From assembly GCA_027081275.1 (NCBI GenBank), contig JALWKV010000225.1:1-36899 (forward strand): a stretch of DNA of 36,899 bases. The letters are read 5' to 3'. The position numbers and the translations under genes are program-made. Origin of the DNA: Gammaproteobacteria bacterium. Its GTDB lineage: Bacteria > Pseudomonadota > Gammaproteobacteria > UWMA-0217. A model generated the notes under the pieces. The model did not search any database and was not told where the DNA came from. It saw only the letters and a list, made by a program, of their open reading frames with translations. Shown here piece after piece: positions 1 through 8,160 of the stretch (position 1 is the stretch's first letter; every line of letters begins with the position of its first letter).

Positions 1-112
1 ATGTGCTGCCAGAAACAACGACGACAAGTCGTTGTTTCTGTGAGAAAAGGAAAAATCGCACTTTTTCCTTTTCGTGTGTCGCAAAGTCCTGGACGGACTT
101 TTGCGACACCCT
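1..112 (+). repeat. Triple-hairpin repeat, copy A
   Basis: Three hairpins stand in tandem. Positions 10-40 form a perfect 13-bp stem with a 5-nt loop, 44-73 form a perfect 12-bp stem with a 6-nt loop, and 76-109 form a roughly 14-bp stem with one bulged base. The same unit occurs at 4171-4282 on the opposite strand with about 7 differences over 112 bases. Homology runs to the first base of the window, so the element probably continues to the left. It reads in the same direction as the gene that follows it at 339. I do not recognise the family; a REP/BIME-like or MITE-like dispersed element is the general class it resembles. Confidence 0.85.
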
Positions 113-338
113 CCCTGGAGAGAGACGGCTGCATGGATGCAGGAGGTAGGGCAGGTGACTGTTCTGATCCTCGGGGAATTCCTTGCCGGGGCTGCCCCAT
201 GCCTGGTCGATGCTGTGCGCCGCGGCGGTAATCTGAACTCCGGCAAGCACTGCCGCGGAATCAGGCTCCCGAGGAGCCTCTCTCTGCTGGTAGACTGGGG
301 GTAACTGACGGCCCGGCCCTTCCGCTCCAACCCCCACG
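113..338. other. Intergenic region upstream of the thioredoxin-like fusion gene
   Basis: No convincing gene is seen; the short open frames here are in repeat or GC-rich sequence. Two further hairpins are visible: 220-226 pairs with 252-258 (7 bp, long loop), and 263-269 pairs with 273-279 (7 bp, 3-nt loop). Neither is followed by a T-tract, so I do not call a terminator. No known riboswitch pattern was recognised. The promoter of the gene at 339 should lie here but I could not place it. Confidence 0.5.
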
Positions 339-1646
339 ATGAACGAACTCGCTGCTCGCTACCTGCTCCTCCTGCTCGCACTGCTTGCGCCGGCCCTATG
401 GTGCGCGCCCCCGCAGGAGGCGCAGCTGGCGCTCGATTACGGCACGGAGCTGTCGCTGCTGACATTTCCGGCACAGACTGCCGATACATTCGCCACGCTG
501 ATCTGGGCACCGTCGGAGCACGGCCTGCAGCAGGCCGAGATCGACATCGCCGAAGCGCTCGCCCGACAGTTGGCGCCGGCCGGTTTCGAAATCGTCGTGC
601 CGGACTATTTTTCATCCTATTTTCTTCCGCCCGGCGCCAGCGCGCTCGACCAGGTGGCGGCCTCATCGCTGACAGCGCTGTTGCAGGCGCTGCGCCGGCG
701 CCATGCGGACGATGGCGACTACCGCATCTATCTTGTCGCCGCCGACAAGGCGGCCGTCAGCGCCATGCAGGCGCTGCGCCAGCTGCAACAGGAAGCGCCT
801 CTTCGCAATACCGCGCTGATCCTGCTCAACCCCGACGTGACGACCGGACCGCCGACGCCCGGCAAGCCTGGCCGCTACCACCCGATCGTGACATCGACCA
901 ATGCGCCCGTCTTCATCGTGCAGGCGGAAAAATCGCCGTGGCGACTGACGCTGCTGAAGCTGCAGCAGGCGCTGGGCGCGGGCGGCAGCGATGTTTTCGT
1001 TCGACTGCTGCGCGGCGTGCGCGATCGCTTCTATTTTCGCCCCGACGCCACTGCCGCCGAGAGTGAAATGGCGCGCCGCCTGCCCGCGCTCGTCATTCGG
1101 GCCATGCAATTGCTCGAACCCCATGTCGGCAACCCGCGTCAGGCCGCTGCCATCGCAACCGACCCCGGGGCGAAGAAACAGTCCGCTCACGCCCGCGAGC
1201 GCCGGCTGCGACCCTACGACGGTCCACAAGGCCACACGCTGGCGCTGCCGGACCTCGACGGCAACATGCGATCGCTGGAGTCATGGCGGGGCAAGGTGGT
1301 GCTGCTGAATTTCTGGGCGAGCTGGTGTCCGCCCTGCGTGCATGAAATTCCGTCGATGGTGATGCTGAAAAAGCGGTTGGCCGACAGGCCTTTCGAGATC
1401 GTCGCCGTCAACCTCGGCGAGACGAAAGCAGAGGTGCTCGCCTTTCTGCGGCAGCATCCGGTCAATTTCCCGGTGCTGCTCGATCCACGCAACGAGGCGG
1501 CCAGGGCGTGGCGCGTCAGCGCCTACCCCACCACCTTCATCATCGACCGGGCGGGGAATATCCGCTACGCGCTGGCGGGCGGTCGCGACTGGGCCGATGA
1601 CGCCACCATCGAACTGCTGCGGAGACTGCTCGACGAGAACGCATGA
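339..1646 (+). CDS. Secreted fusion protein: alpha/beta-hydrolase-like (DUF3530-like) domain plus TlpA-type thioredoxin domain
   Basis: The protein has 435 residues. Residues 1-22 form a typical signal peptide (a hydrophobic Leu/Ala run ending near WCA), so it should act in the periplasm or on the inner membrane face. Residues about 25-250 resemble the DUF3530-type alpha/beta-hydrolase fold. The position where a GxSxG nucleophile would be expected reads roughly VAADKAA, so esterase activity is doubtful. Residues about 285-435 are a TlpA/ResA-like thioredoxin domain with the redox motif WCPPC at 329-333 (Cys330, Cys333) and the cis-proline region YPTTFII. Such domains reduce or exchange disulfides, for example in cytochrome c maturation; the target here is unknown. 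The gene converges on lon with a 28-bp gap. The thioredoxin call is firm and the N-terminal assignment is tentative. Confidence 0.8.
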   Translation: MNELAARYLLLLLALLAPALWCAPPQEAQLALDYGTELSLLTFPAQTADTFATLIWAPSEHGLQQAEIDIAEALARQLAPAGFEIVVPDYFSSYFLPPGASALDQVAASSLTALLQALRRRHADDGDYRIYLVAADKAAVSAMQALRQLQQEAPLRNTALILLNPDVTTGPPTPGKPGRYHPIVTSTNAPVFIVQAEKSPWRLTLLKLQQALGAGGSDVFVRLLRGVRDRFYFRPDATAAESEMARRLPALVIRAMQLLEPHVGNPRQAAAIATDPGAKKQSAHARERRLRPYDGPQGHTLALPDLDGNMRSLESWRGKVVLLNFWASWCPPCVHEIPSMVMLKKRLADRPFEIVAVNLGETKAEVLAFLRQHPVNFPVLLDPRNEAARAWRVSAYPTTFIIDRAGNIRYALAGGRDWADDATIELLRRLLDENA

Positions 1647-1674
1647 GCGGCACGAACGGCGCGTAGCGACTCCG

Positions 1675-4071
1675 TTACTTGAGCTTGCCGAAGCAGATTT
1701 CCGCCACCTCCTCGTAGCGGCTGACGAAGTGGATCGTCATCCCTTCGCGGATATGCTCGGGCAACTCGTCGTAGTCGCGGCGACAGGCCTCGGGCAGAAT
1801 AAGCTCGCGGAGCTTCACTCGCTTCGCCGCGATCACCTTTTCCCGAATACCGCCGACCGCCAGCACCCTGCCCGTCAGCGTCAGCTCGCCGGTCATCGCC
1901 AGATTGGCCTTGACCCGCTTACCCAGCGCCAGCGACAGCAGCGCCGTGGCCATGGTGATGCCGGCACTCGGACCATCCTTCGGCGTGGCGCCGGCCGGGA
2001 CATGGAGGTGGATGAAGGCGTTGTCGAAATAGCCCGCCTTTTTCGTCTGCTCATCGACGAAAGCGGTGATGAAGCTGTGGGCGATCTCCGCCGATTCGCG
2101 CATCACGTCGCCGAGCTGCCCGGTCAGCTTCAGGCCACGGCTCTTCTGGTGGACACGCGTGGCCTCGACATCGAGCGTGCTGCCGCCCATCGAGGTCCAG
2201 GCCAGACCGGTGACGACGCCGACACCCTTGTTCGGCTTCTCGTCGGAAAAAATCGGCCTGCCGAGGTATTCCTCGATTTTCGGTCGCGTGATATTGACCG
2301 ATTTCGCCTTGCCGTCGAGCAATTCGACGACGGCCTTGCGCACCAGCTGGCCGAGACGCTTGTCGAGGCCGCGCACGCCGGCCTCGCGCGAATAGCCGTT
2401 GATCAGAAATCGCAGCGCCGCGTCCGACAGCTTGATCTGGCTGGCGCTGACGCCGGCATTCTCGAGCTGGCGACGCCACAGATGCTTTTTCGCAATGGCG
2501 AACTTCTCGGACGCGATGTAGCCGGCGAGATGGATCACCTCCATCCTGTCGAGCAGCGGTTGCGGAATGGTGTCGAGCTGATTGGCGGTGCAGACGAACA
2601 GCACCTTCGACAGATCCATGTGGACGTCGAGATAGTGGTCGACGAATTCGCTGTTCTGCGCCGGGTCGAGCACCTCCAGCAACGCCGAAGCCGGATCGCC
2701 CTGATAGGAGGCGCCAAGCTTGTCGATCTCGTCGAGCATGATGACCGGGTTCATCGTCCCGGCCTCCTTCAGCGCCTGCACCAGCTTGCCCGGCATCGCG
2801 CCGATATAGGTGCGGCGATGCCCCTTGATCTCGGCCTCGTCACGCATGCCGCCGAGGCTGAAGCGATAGAACCTGCGCCCCAGCGCCTCGGAGATCGAGC
2901 GACCGATCGATGTCTTGCCGACGCCGGGCGGACCGACCAGCAGCGTGATGGCGCCGGACACCTCGCCCTTGAACGCGCCCACCGCGAGGAATTCGAGAAT
3001 GCGTTTCTTCACATCCTCCAGCCCCTCGTGGTCACGATCGAGAATCTTGCGCGCCTTCTTCAGGTCGAAGGCGTCTTCCGACAGGACGCCCCAGGGAACC
3101 TGCGTGATCCAGTCGAGATAGTTGCGGCTGACGCCGTATTCGGCGCTGCCCGACTCCAGCACCGCAAGCTTCTCCAGCTCCTCCTCGATGCGCTCGGCCA
3201 CCGCCGGCGGCAACTCGCGATCCTTGATGCGCTCGCGGAAACGCTCGATGTCGGCCGTACGCTCGTCCTTGGCGATGCCAAGCTCCTTCTGTATCTCCTT
3301 GAGCTGCTCCTTGAGAAAGAACTTGCGCTGCTGCTCCGACATGCGCGCATCGACGCGCTCCTTGATCTCGGTCTGCAGCCGCGCCACCTCCAGCTCCTTG
3401 CGCACCAGTTGCAGCACCAGCTCCATGCGCGGCAGCAGATCGACCGTCGCCAGCACCTGCTGCAGTGCATCCTTGCTGGCGCTGGTCAGGTTGGCGACGA
3501 AGTCGGTGAACGGTCCCGGGTTATCCGGGCTGAACTGGGTGAGAAAGATCTTCAGCTCGCTGCTGTAGATCGGGTTGAGCGGCAACAGCTCCTTGACCGT
3601 GGTGATGATGGCATTGGCGAAGGCTCGGACCTTGAGTTCATCCGGCTCCACCGACTGCGGATATTCGACCCGCACGACATAAGGCGGCTTGTCGGAAAGC
3701 CACTCGACGACACGGAAGCGCGCGAGGCCCTCGGCGATGAAACGAATCTGCCCGTCCAGCGCCTTGGGATCGTGCATGCGGACGAGACAACCGATCTGCT
3801 CGAAGTCGTCGGGTGCGGGTATGCCGTTGACCTCGTTGTTGAGCAGCAGCAGACCGATCTCGTGCCCGTCGGTGCGCCCCACGGCCTGCACTGTCTCCAT
3901 CCACGTCTGCTCGTCGAGAAACACTGGCATCGACTGCGCCGGAAAGAAGGGGCGGTCGGACAGCGGAACGAGATGAATGACCGACGGCAGGACATGATCG
4001 CGCACCAGCAACTCGGCGTTGCCCCGCCCTACCTCTATCGGCTCTTCGACCCTGTCTTCAGCGTTGGACAT
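1675..4071 (-). CDS. lon: ATP-dependent Lon protease (endopeptidase La)
   Basis: This is a cytosolic AAA+ serine protease that degrades misfolded and regulatory proteins. With the start chosen here it has 798 residues, the usual length. The N-terminal LON substrate domain covers about residues 20-215. The AAA+ module has Walker A GPPGVGKT at 380-387 and Walker B around VIMLDEIDK at 443-451. The protease domain carries Ser702 in PKDGPSAG and Lys745, with the 43-residue spacing seen in E. coli Lon (Ser679/Lys722). The open frame extends 46 codons upstream to 4209, but that extension is translated from the hairpin repeat and has no Lon similarity. The ATG at 4071 has a purine-rich GGGAG upstream and begins MSNAEDRV, so I prefer it. 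No sigma-32 promoter was found by eye. Confidence 0.96.
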   Translation of the reverse strand: MSNAEDRVEEPIEVGRGNAELLVRDHVLPSVIHLVPLSDRPFFPAQSMPVFLDEQTWMETVQAVGRTDGHEIGLLLLNNEVNGIPAPDDFEQIGCLVRMHDPKALDGQIRFIAEGLARFRVVEWLSDKPPYVVRVEYPQSVEPDELKVRAFANAIITTVKELLPLNPIYSSELKIFLTQFSPDNPGPFTDFVANLTSASKDALQQVLATVDLLPRMELVLQLVRKELEVARLQTEIKERVDARMSEQQRKFFLKEQLKEIQKELGIAKDERTADIERFRERIKDRELPPAVAERIEEELEKLAVLESGSAEYGVSRNYLDWITQVPWGVLSEDAFDLKKARKILDRDHEGLEDVKKRILEFLAVGAFKGEVSGAITLLVGPPGVGKTSIGRSISEALGRRFYRFSLGGMRDEAEIKGHRRTYIGAMPGKLVQALKEAGTMNPVIMLDEIDKLGASYQGDPASALLEVLDPAQNSEFVDHYLDVHMDLSKVLFVCTANQLDTIPQPLLDRMEVIHLAGYIASEKFAIAKKHLWRRQLENAGVSASQIKLSDAALRFLINGYSREAGVRGLDKRLGQLVRKAVVELLDGKAKSVNITRPKIEEYLGRPIFSDEKPNKGVGVVTGLAWTSMGGSTLDVEATRVHQKSRGLKLTGQLGDVMRESAEIAHSFITAFVDEQTKKAGYFDNAFIHLHVPAGATPKDGPSAGITMATALLSLALGKRVKANLAMTGELTLTGRVLAVGGIREKVIAAKRVKLRELILPEACRRDYDELPEHIREGMTIHFVSRYEEVAEICFGKLK

Positions 4072-4170
4072 TTCTCGCTCCCTTTTTCCTGTACGGTTGT
4101 CTCTGGATCCGATCGCGGCATGGTTCGCCAAGGCAGGCCAGCGGCATCTGGCCGCTCCTCCCTCTGCGAG

Positions 4171-4282
4171 AGGGTGTCGCAGACATCCATCCAGGACTTT
4201 GCGACACACGAAAAGGAAAAAGTACGATTTTTCCTTTTCTCACAGAAACAACGACTTATCGTCGTTGTTTCTGGCAGCATAT
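4171..4282 (-). repeat. Triple-hairpin repeat, copy B
   Basis: This is the inverted partner of the repeat at 1-112, with hairpins at 4243-4273, 4210-4239 and 4174-4207. The first two stems are identical to copy A; the bases that differ in those two hairpins fall only in their loops. The third stem is weaker than in copy A. It reads in the same direction as lon, ending about 100 bases upstream of the lon start. Confidence 0.85.
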
Positions 4283-4295
4283 CCTTGTACTGCGC

Positions 4296-4332
4296 GAGGT
4301 TGCCGCAAAGCTACCGCTTTTGCGACAACCTC
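4296..4332 (-). repeat. Fourth hairpin adjoining repeat copy B
   Basis: A stem of about 16 bp (4296-4311 with 4316-4332) with a 4-nt loop, one bulge and one G-U-type mismatch. Its core TCGCAAAA resembles the third hairpin of the neighbouring repeat, so it may be a related or additional module of the same element. The corresponding place for copy A lies outside the window. Confidence 0.6.
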
Positions 4333-4479
4333 TGCGAATGGGGAACAGACTGCGGGCATCGGCGGCGCCCTGTTCCCCTTGCGACGGCCTCCCTATGGTG
4401 GGGGCGAAAAGAAGGATTTGCAACTTCCCCGCGGCGGCAACGGCGAAGCGACGGGATCGGAGAATGGGGGATCGGAGAG

Positions 4480-4506
4480 AAAAAAATGGCCGCGTGAAGC
4501 GGCCAT
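4480..4506 (-). terminator. Rho-independent terminator of the chemotaxis operon
   Basis: Read on the minus strand, an 8-bp perfect GC-rich stem (4499-4506 with 4486-4493) closes a 5-nt loop and runs directly into a T-tract (4480-4486). It lies 23 bases after the stop of cheX, the last gene of the operon. Confidence 0.88.
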
Positions 4507-4529
4507 TTGGAGCGCTTTTCGTGCCGACC

Positions 4530-5009
4530 CTAGAGCGTCACGATGGACAGATGTCCCTTGCCGTAGTTGGGGATTTCCACCTCGAATTTGACGCCGGGCG
4601 CGTTCTTGATGACCTCGACCGAATCGTCGGGCACCTTATCGATGCCTTCGTACATGTCGGTCAGCTTCAGGTGCGGCGTGGAGTCGTTCATCAGCAGGCG
4701 GGAACAGATGTTCATCACCTCGTAGACGTTCTCCTGCATGACCGGCGAAATTTCACCACTCTCGGCTGCATCCTCGGCTCCGCCCTTGGGCATCATCGAC
4801 AACGCGGCGCCGCCAAAGGCCGCAAACGGTACGTCGCAGGTGCAGGCCGCCACCGTCTTGCCCTCCTGATCGACAAAAAGGCCGACCAGCGCGTCGTCAT
4901 CGATGGTCGGATTTTCCTCGGCCTTCTTGACTACCAGCCCGTCACCGTAGAGCATGCTCAAGACGCCCAGCGTCTCCCTGTCAGCGGGAATATTGTATTT
5001 GGTATCCAT
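4530..5009 (-). CDS. cheX: CheX/CheC-type CheY-P phosphatase
   Basis: The protein has 159 residues. It carries one copy of the ExxN signature of the CheC/CheX/FliY family, in VYEVMNICSRLL, with Glu97 and Asn100 as the predicted residues that direct hydrolysis of phospho-CheY. The rest (a glycine-rich FAAFGGAALSMMP stretch at about 62-74) fits the CheX fold of alternating strands and long helices. A single motif suggests CheX rather than CheC, which usually has two. It is the last gene of the operon, 14 bases after a cheY gene and just before the terminator, a position consistent with switching off that CheY. The exact subfamily is uncertain. Confidence 0.75.
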   Translation of the reverse strand: MDTKYNIPADRETLGVLSMLYGDGLVVKKAEENPTIDDDALVGLFVDQEGKTVAACTCDVPFAAFGGAALSMMPKGGAEDAAESGEISPVMQENVYEVMNICSRLLMNDSTPHLKLTDMYEGIDKVPDDSVEVIKNAPGVKFEVEIPNYGKGHLSIVTL

Positions 5010-5023
5010 TATCAGATTTTTCC

Positions 5024-5392
5024 TTATCCCATGTATTTGTCGAGTACTTCAGCAAAGCTGTCGGCGGTAAAGGGCTTGGCGATCAGAAAATCGGCACCGG
5101 CCTCGTCGGCAATGGCGCGCATCTCGCTGGTCGCTTCGGTAGTGACAAAGCCGAAAGGCTTGTCGTAGCCCTCATCCTTGATGGCCTTGAGAAATTCGGG
5201 ACCATTCATGTTCGGCATGTTCCAGTCGGAAAGAATGATATCCGGATTGAACTCACGGACCTTTTCAACCCCCTTTGCACCGTCTTCGGCTTCTTCGATA
5301 TCGATGTCGTCGTAACCGGCATCACGCAGCGTCTTTTTAACAATCATACGCATTGCACGGCTGTCATCAACAATCAATACATTCATAGTCAT
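5024..5392 (-). CDS. cheY: CheY-type response regulator (second copy, operon distal)
   Basis: This is a stand-alone receiver domain of 122 residues. The acidic pocket is Asp9-Asp10, the phosphoacceptor is Asp56 in LSDWNMP, the switch Thr is at 84/85 and the conserved Lys is 106 in AKPF. There is no output domain, as expected for a CheY that binds the flagellar switch or acts as a phosphate sink. Met3 is an equally likely start and would give MNVLIVDDS. It lies between cheB and cheX. It differs clearly from the operon's first cheY, so the two are not a recent duplication. Confidence 0.9.
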   Translation of the reverse strand: MTMNVLIVDDSRAMRMIVKKTLRDAGYDDIDIEEAEDGAKGVEKVREFNPDIILSDWNMPNMNGPEFLKAIKDEGYDKPFGFVTTEATSEMRAIADEAGADFLIAKPFTADSFAEVLDKYMG

Positions 5393-5436
5393 CTCCCGTT
5401 TTGTCGTTAAATCTTCCTGTTCACCGGGTCATTAAA

Positions 5437-6576
5437 TCAAATTTTCTGGATCTGGCTAATTACTTCGTTCGCAATTTCCTGTAAAGGCTTGAGCTTGACC
5501 ACGGCGCCGCGCTTGTAGGCCTGTCCGGGCATGCCCCAAACCACACTCGTCGCTTCGTCCTGCGCGACGGTATAACTGCCCGCCTCGCGCAATCTTTTCA
5601 TCGCGTCGGCACCGTCATCGCCCATTCCGGTCAACATCACAGCGACGGTTTTGCGCGGCGCGATCTTGCAGATCGAATCGAACATGACCTCGACAGACGG
5701 TTTGTGCTGGTTCACCGGTTCCGAATCATCGAGGTGACAATATAGCTTCCCCGCGCTGCTGCACACCACCAGATGGCGGTCTCCAGGCGCGATATAGACA
5801 TGACCGTTGACGATCTCCATGCCTTCCGTTGCCTGCGCCACCGTCATTTCGCAGATCGCGTTCATCCGCTCGGCAAACGAGGCGGAAAAGGCCGCTGGAA
5901 TGTGCTGGGTTATGACCACCGGTGGCATGTCGGCGGGAAAGCGCGTCAGAACCTCCTTCAGCGCCTCCGTGCCGCCGGTGGAAGAACCGATGGCAACCAT
6001 TTTTCCCGACGTCAACGACATCCGGGACTGCAACCGCTGCATGCTGCTGCCGGTGGCCGCCGTCGACGCGGGCCTGGACTGAACGGGCACCGCCGCGACG
6101 TGCGGACGAAAATTCTGCACCCTGGCCCGCGAAGCATTTTTCACCTTTTCGATAATGCCGCGCGTATAGTTGTTGAGCACGGCCTCGGACTTGACCTTCG
6201 GCTTTTCGATGAAATCGACGGCGCCGAGTTCCAGCGCGTCGAGCGTCGCGGTCGAACCTTCCGATGTCAGCGCCGACACCATGACCACCGGCATCGGTCG
6301 CAGCCGCATCAGATTGCTGAGAAACTGGATGCCGTTCATTCCCGGCATCTCGACGTCCAGCGTCAACACATCGGGATTGAGCGCCTTGATCTGCTCGCGC
6401 GCCTGATAGGCGTCCGCCGCCTGTCCGACCACTTCTATATCCGGGTCCGACGAGAGAATGCTGGTCAGCATCTTGCGCATCAACGGCGAATCATCGACGA
6501 CCAGCACCCTCACCTTGCCGCCACCGGCGAAACACGGCGTTCCCCTGTCCGTATAACTGTGATTCTGCATATTCAA
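5437..6576 (-). CDS. cheB: Chemotaxis response regulator protein-glutamate methylesterase CheB
   Basis: CheB removes methyl groups from, and deamidates, glutamyl residues of chemoreceptors, opposing CheR. The 379-residue protein has an N-terminal receiver domain (about 22-140; acidic pair Asp28-Asp29, phosphoacceptor Asp74 in LTLDVEMPGMNG) and a C-terminal catalytic domain (about 190-375). The catalytic triad is visible: Ser199 in IGSSTGGTEA, His225 in TQHIPAAF, and an Asp in GMGDDGADAM around 317-321. A linker of about 45 residues separates the domains. An AGGA sequence precedes the chosen start. It follows cheD after a 125-bp gap that holds no gene, and precedes cheY. Confidence 0.95.
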   Translation of the reverse strand: MNMQNHSYTDRGTPCFAGGGKVRVLVVDDSPLMRKMLTSILSSDPDIEVVGQAADAYQAREQIKALNPDVLTLDVEMPGMNGIQFLSNLMRLRPMPVVMVSALTSEGSTATLDALELGAVDFIEKPKVKSEAVLNNYTRGIIEKVKNASRARVQNFRPHVAAVPVQSRPASTAATGSSMQRLQSRMSLTSGKMVAIGSSTGGTEALKEVLTRFPADMPPVVITQHIPAAFSASFAERMNAICEMTVAQATEGMEIVNGHVYIAPGDRHLVVCSSAGKLYCHLDDSEPVNQHKPSVEVMFDSICKIAPRKTVAVMLTGMGDDGADAMKRLREAGSYTVAQDEATSVVWGMPGQAYKRGAVVKLKPLQEIANEVISQIQKI

Positions 6577-6701
6577 TATCCTGGGTTATGTTGCCCGCCC
6601 CGGGTTCCCGCGATGATGATCGAGGCTGACAACGACTCTGAAACCAGTTGCTTGCTCGTACTCGCCTGCAAAATGCCCGACCTCCGGCCTCCCGGCCAGG
6701 T

Positions 6702-7322
6702 TCAGACAAAAAGCTCGACGTCTCCGCGCAGCGGCTTGCTCGTTAACGTATCGAGCATGCTGCGATCCTGACTGGCCACATCGCTGCCCGCCTCGAGCTT
6801 CTTCAGCAGCAATCTGCCGGTCTCGGGAAAATAGATGATCTTGCGCGCCCACATGCCACCGAGGTCCTTACCGGCCACACGATAACCCTCGCTGGCGAGA
6901 TAGTGGCAGACAAACTCGGCATTGGTCCTACCGACATCCTGCCCGATGCCACCGATATTGGCGCCGCCGAAAACCTTGATCTCCAGGTTCTGCTTGCGGC
7001 CGCCATACTTGACGATGTCGTTGATGAGATGCTCCATCGCGAAATTGCCATAACGCAGGGCGTCATCGACGACGCCGTGATGCGCCCCCTTGAGCGGCAG
7101 CATGAAGTGATTCATGCCGCCGACACCACGTTCGGGATCTCGAATGCAGGCGGCGACACAGGAGCCGAGCACCGTCGTCAGCACATCATCGCTCCGCGTG
7201 ACGTAGTATTCGCCCGGCTTGATCTTGGCCATGACAGCCTGGTATTCGCCGTTCCAGTAGCGATGCACGTTCTCGAAGCCCGGCAGCGGCGGCGGCAATT
7301 TCCTGTGTCCGTGAAGCGGCAT
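6702..7322 (-). CDS. cheD: Chemoreceptor glutamine deamidase CheD
   Basis: CheD deamidates specific glutamines in chemoreceptors to glutamates, making them substrates for CheR and CheB; in some bacteria it also binds CheC. The 206-residue protein shows the family's catalytic residues: Cys55 in TVLGSCVAACI and His72 in GGMNHFMLP, followed by the glycine-rich KVFGGANI segment. The first 25 residues are a non-conserved extension. It starts 4 bases after the cheR stop, so translation is probably coupled. CheX in the same operon is a relative of the CheC partner, but whether this CheD binds it is unknown. Confidence 0.94.
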   Translation of the reverse strand: MPLHGHRKLPPPLPGFENVHRYWNGEYQAVMAKIKPGEYYVTRSDDVLTTVLGSCVAACIRDPERGVGGMNHFMLPLKGAHHGVVDDALRYGNFAMEHLINDIVKYGGRKQNLEIKVFGGANIGGIGQDVGRTNAEFVCHYLASEGYRVAGKDLGGMWARKIIYFPETGRLLLKKLEAGSDVASQDRSMLDTLTSKPLRGDVELFV

Positions 7323-7326
7323 CGTC

Positions 7327-8160
7327 TCAACTCGCCTTCTTGTAGACGGTCTTGCCGAGCAGCTCGAAGCGGTCGGTCACCTTGTAGAGCGCCTCGGAAT
7401 GGCCGACGAAAAGGCGGCCATCCTCGGCCAGAATATCGGCGAACTTCGCAAACAGCTTCGTCTGCGTCGGCTTGTCGAAGTAGATGACGACGTTGCGGCA
7501 GAAGATCACGTCCATCGGCCCCTTCATCGGCCACTTTTCCATCAGGTTGAGCCGCCGGAAGGTGATCATTTCGCGGATCTCGGAACGCACCCGAACCTTA
7601 CCGGCATTCGGTCCTGTTCCCTTTTCGAAATATTTTTCGGCGTAGACGGAGGGAATTCCCGCGATCCGATCGGCGTCGTAGACGCCTGCCGCGCCGTGGG
7701 CCAGCACTTCCGAGTCGAGGTCGGTCGCAAGGATCTTCAGATCCCAGGAAGAGATCCCCGGCACCTTCTCCTTCAGCGCCATCGCGATCGAATAGGGCTC
7801 CTCACCGGTGGAACAGCCGGCCGACCAGATGCGAATGCGACTGCCCCGTGGCTTGTTCCTCATCAACGTGGGGATGACATCCTCGGTCAGCATCTCGAAA
7901 TGGTGCATTTCACGGAAGAACGACGTCAGATTGGTCGTCATCATGTTCGTGAACTGCTCCAGTTCCTTGGGGTCACCACTCTCGAGCAGCTTGATGTAAT
8001 CGGCAAAGGAGTCCAGCCGCAGCGTCCACAGGCGTCGGGTGACACGACCGTAGACCAGCTCCCGCTTGTTGTCCGCAAGATGGATCCCGGTCAGACGCGC
8101 CGCCAGGTTCTTGAAATAATTGAAGTCGGAATCGGTAAATTCATACTGTCTCTGCGCCAT
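7327..8160 (-). CDS. cheR: Chemotaxis protein methyltransferase CheR
   Basis: CheR is an S-adenosylmethionine-dependent methyltransferase that methylates glutamates on chemoreceptors. The 277-residue length is typical. An N-terminal helical domain (about 10-75) is followed by the conserved TNLTSFFRE (76-84), the SAM-binding RIWSAGCSTGEEPYS (about 110-124) and CRNVVIYFD (221-229). Its start codon overlaps the stop of the preceding gene by one base (TGATG), a sign of coupled translation. The adjacent cheD and nearby cheB complete the receptor modification set. Confidence 0.96.
   Translation of the reverse strand: MAQRQYEFTDSDFNYFKNLAARLTGIHLADNKRELVYGRVTRRLWTLRLDSFADYIKLLESGDPKELEQFTNMMTTNLTSFFREMHHFEMLTEDVIPTLMRNKPRGSRIRIWSAGCSTGEEPYSIAMALKEKVPGISSWDLKILATDLDSEVLAHGAAGVYDADRIAGIPSVYAEKYFEKGTGPNAGKVRVRSEIREMITFRRLNLMEKWPMKGPMDVIFCRNVVIYFDKPTQTKLFAKFADILAEDGRLFVGHSEALYKVTDRFELLGKTVYKKAS

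Larger units (their letters stand above)
4072..4529. other. Intergenic region between the chemotaxis operon and lon, rich in hairpins
   Basis: No gene is seen. Going against lon transcription the region holds about 100 bases next to the lon start, the triple-hairpin repeat (4171-4282), a related fourth hairpin (4296-4332), a hairpin with a 9-bp perfect stem and 21-nt loop (4340-4348 with 4370-4378), and the operon terminator (4480-4506). The lon promoter must lie here unless lon is read through from the chemotaxis genes. I could not identify convincing -35/-10 elements. Confidence 0.6.

Noticed and set aside
1597-4497. 966-codon open frame on the plus strand
   Set aside because: It is antisense to lon over nearly its full length, has composition typical of GC-rich mirror frames and no recognisable domain.
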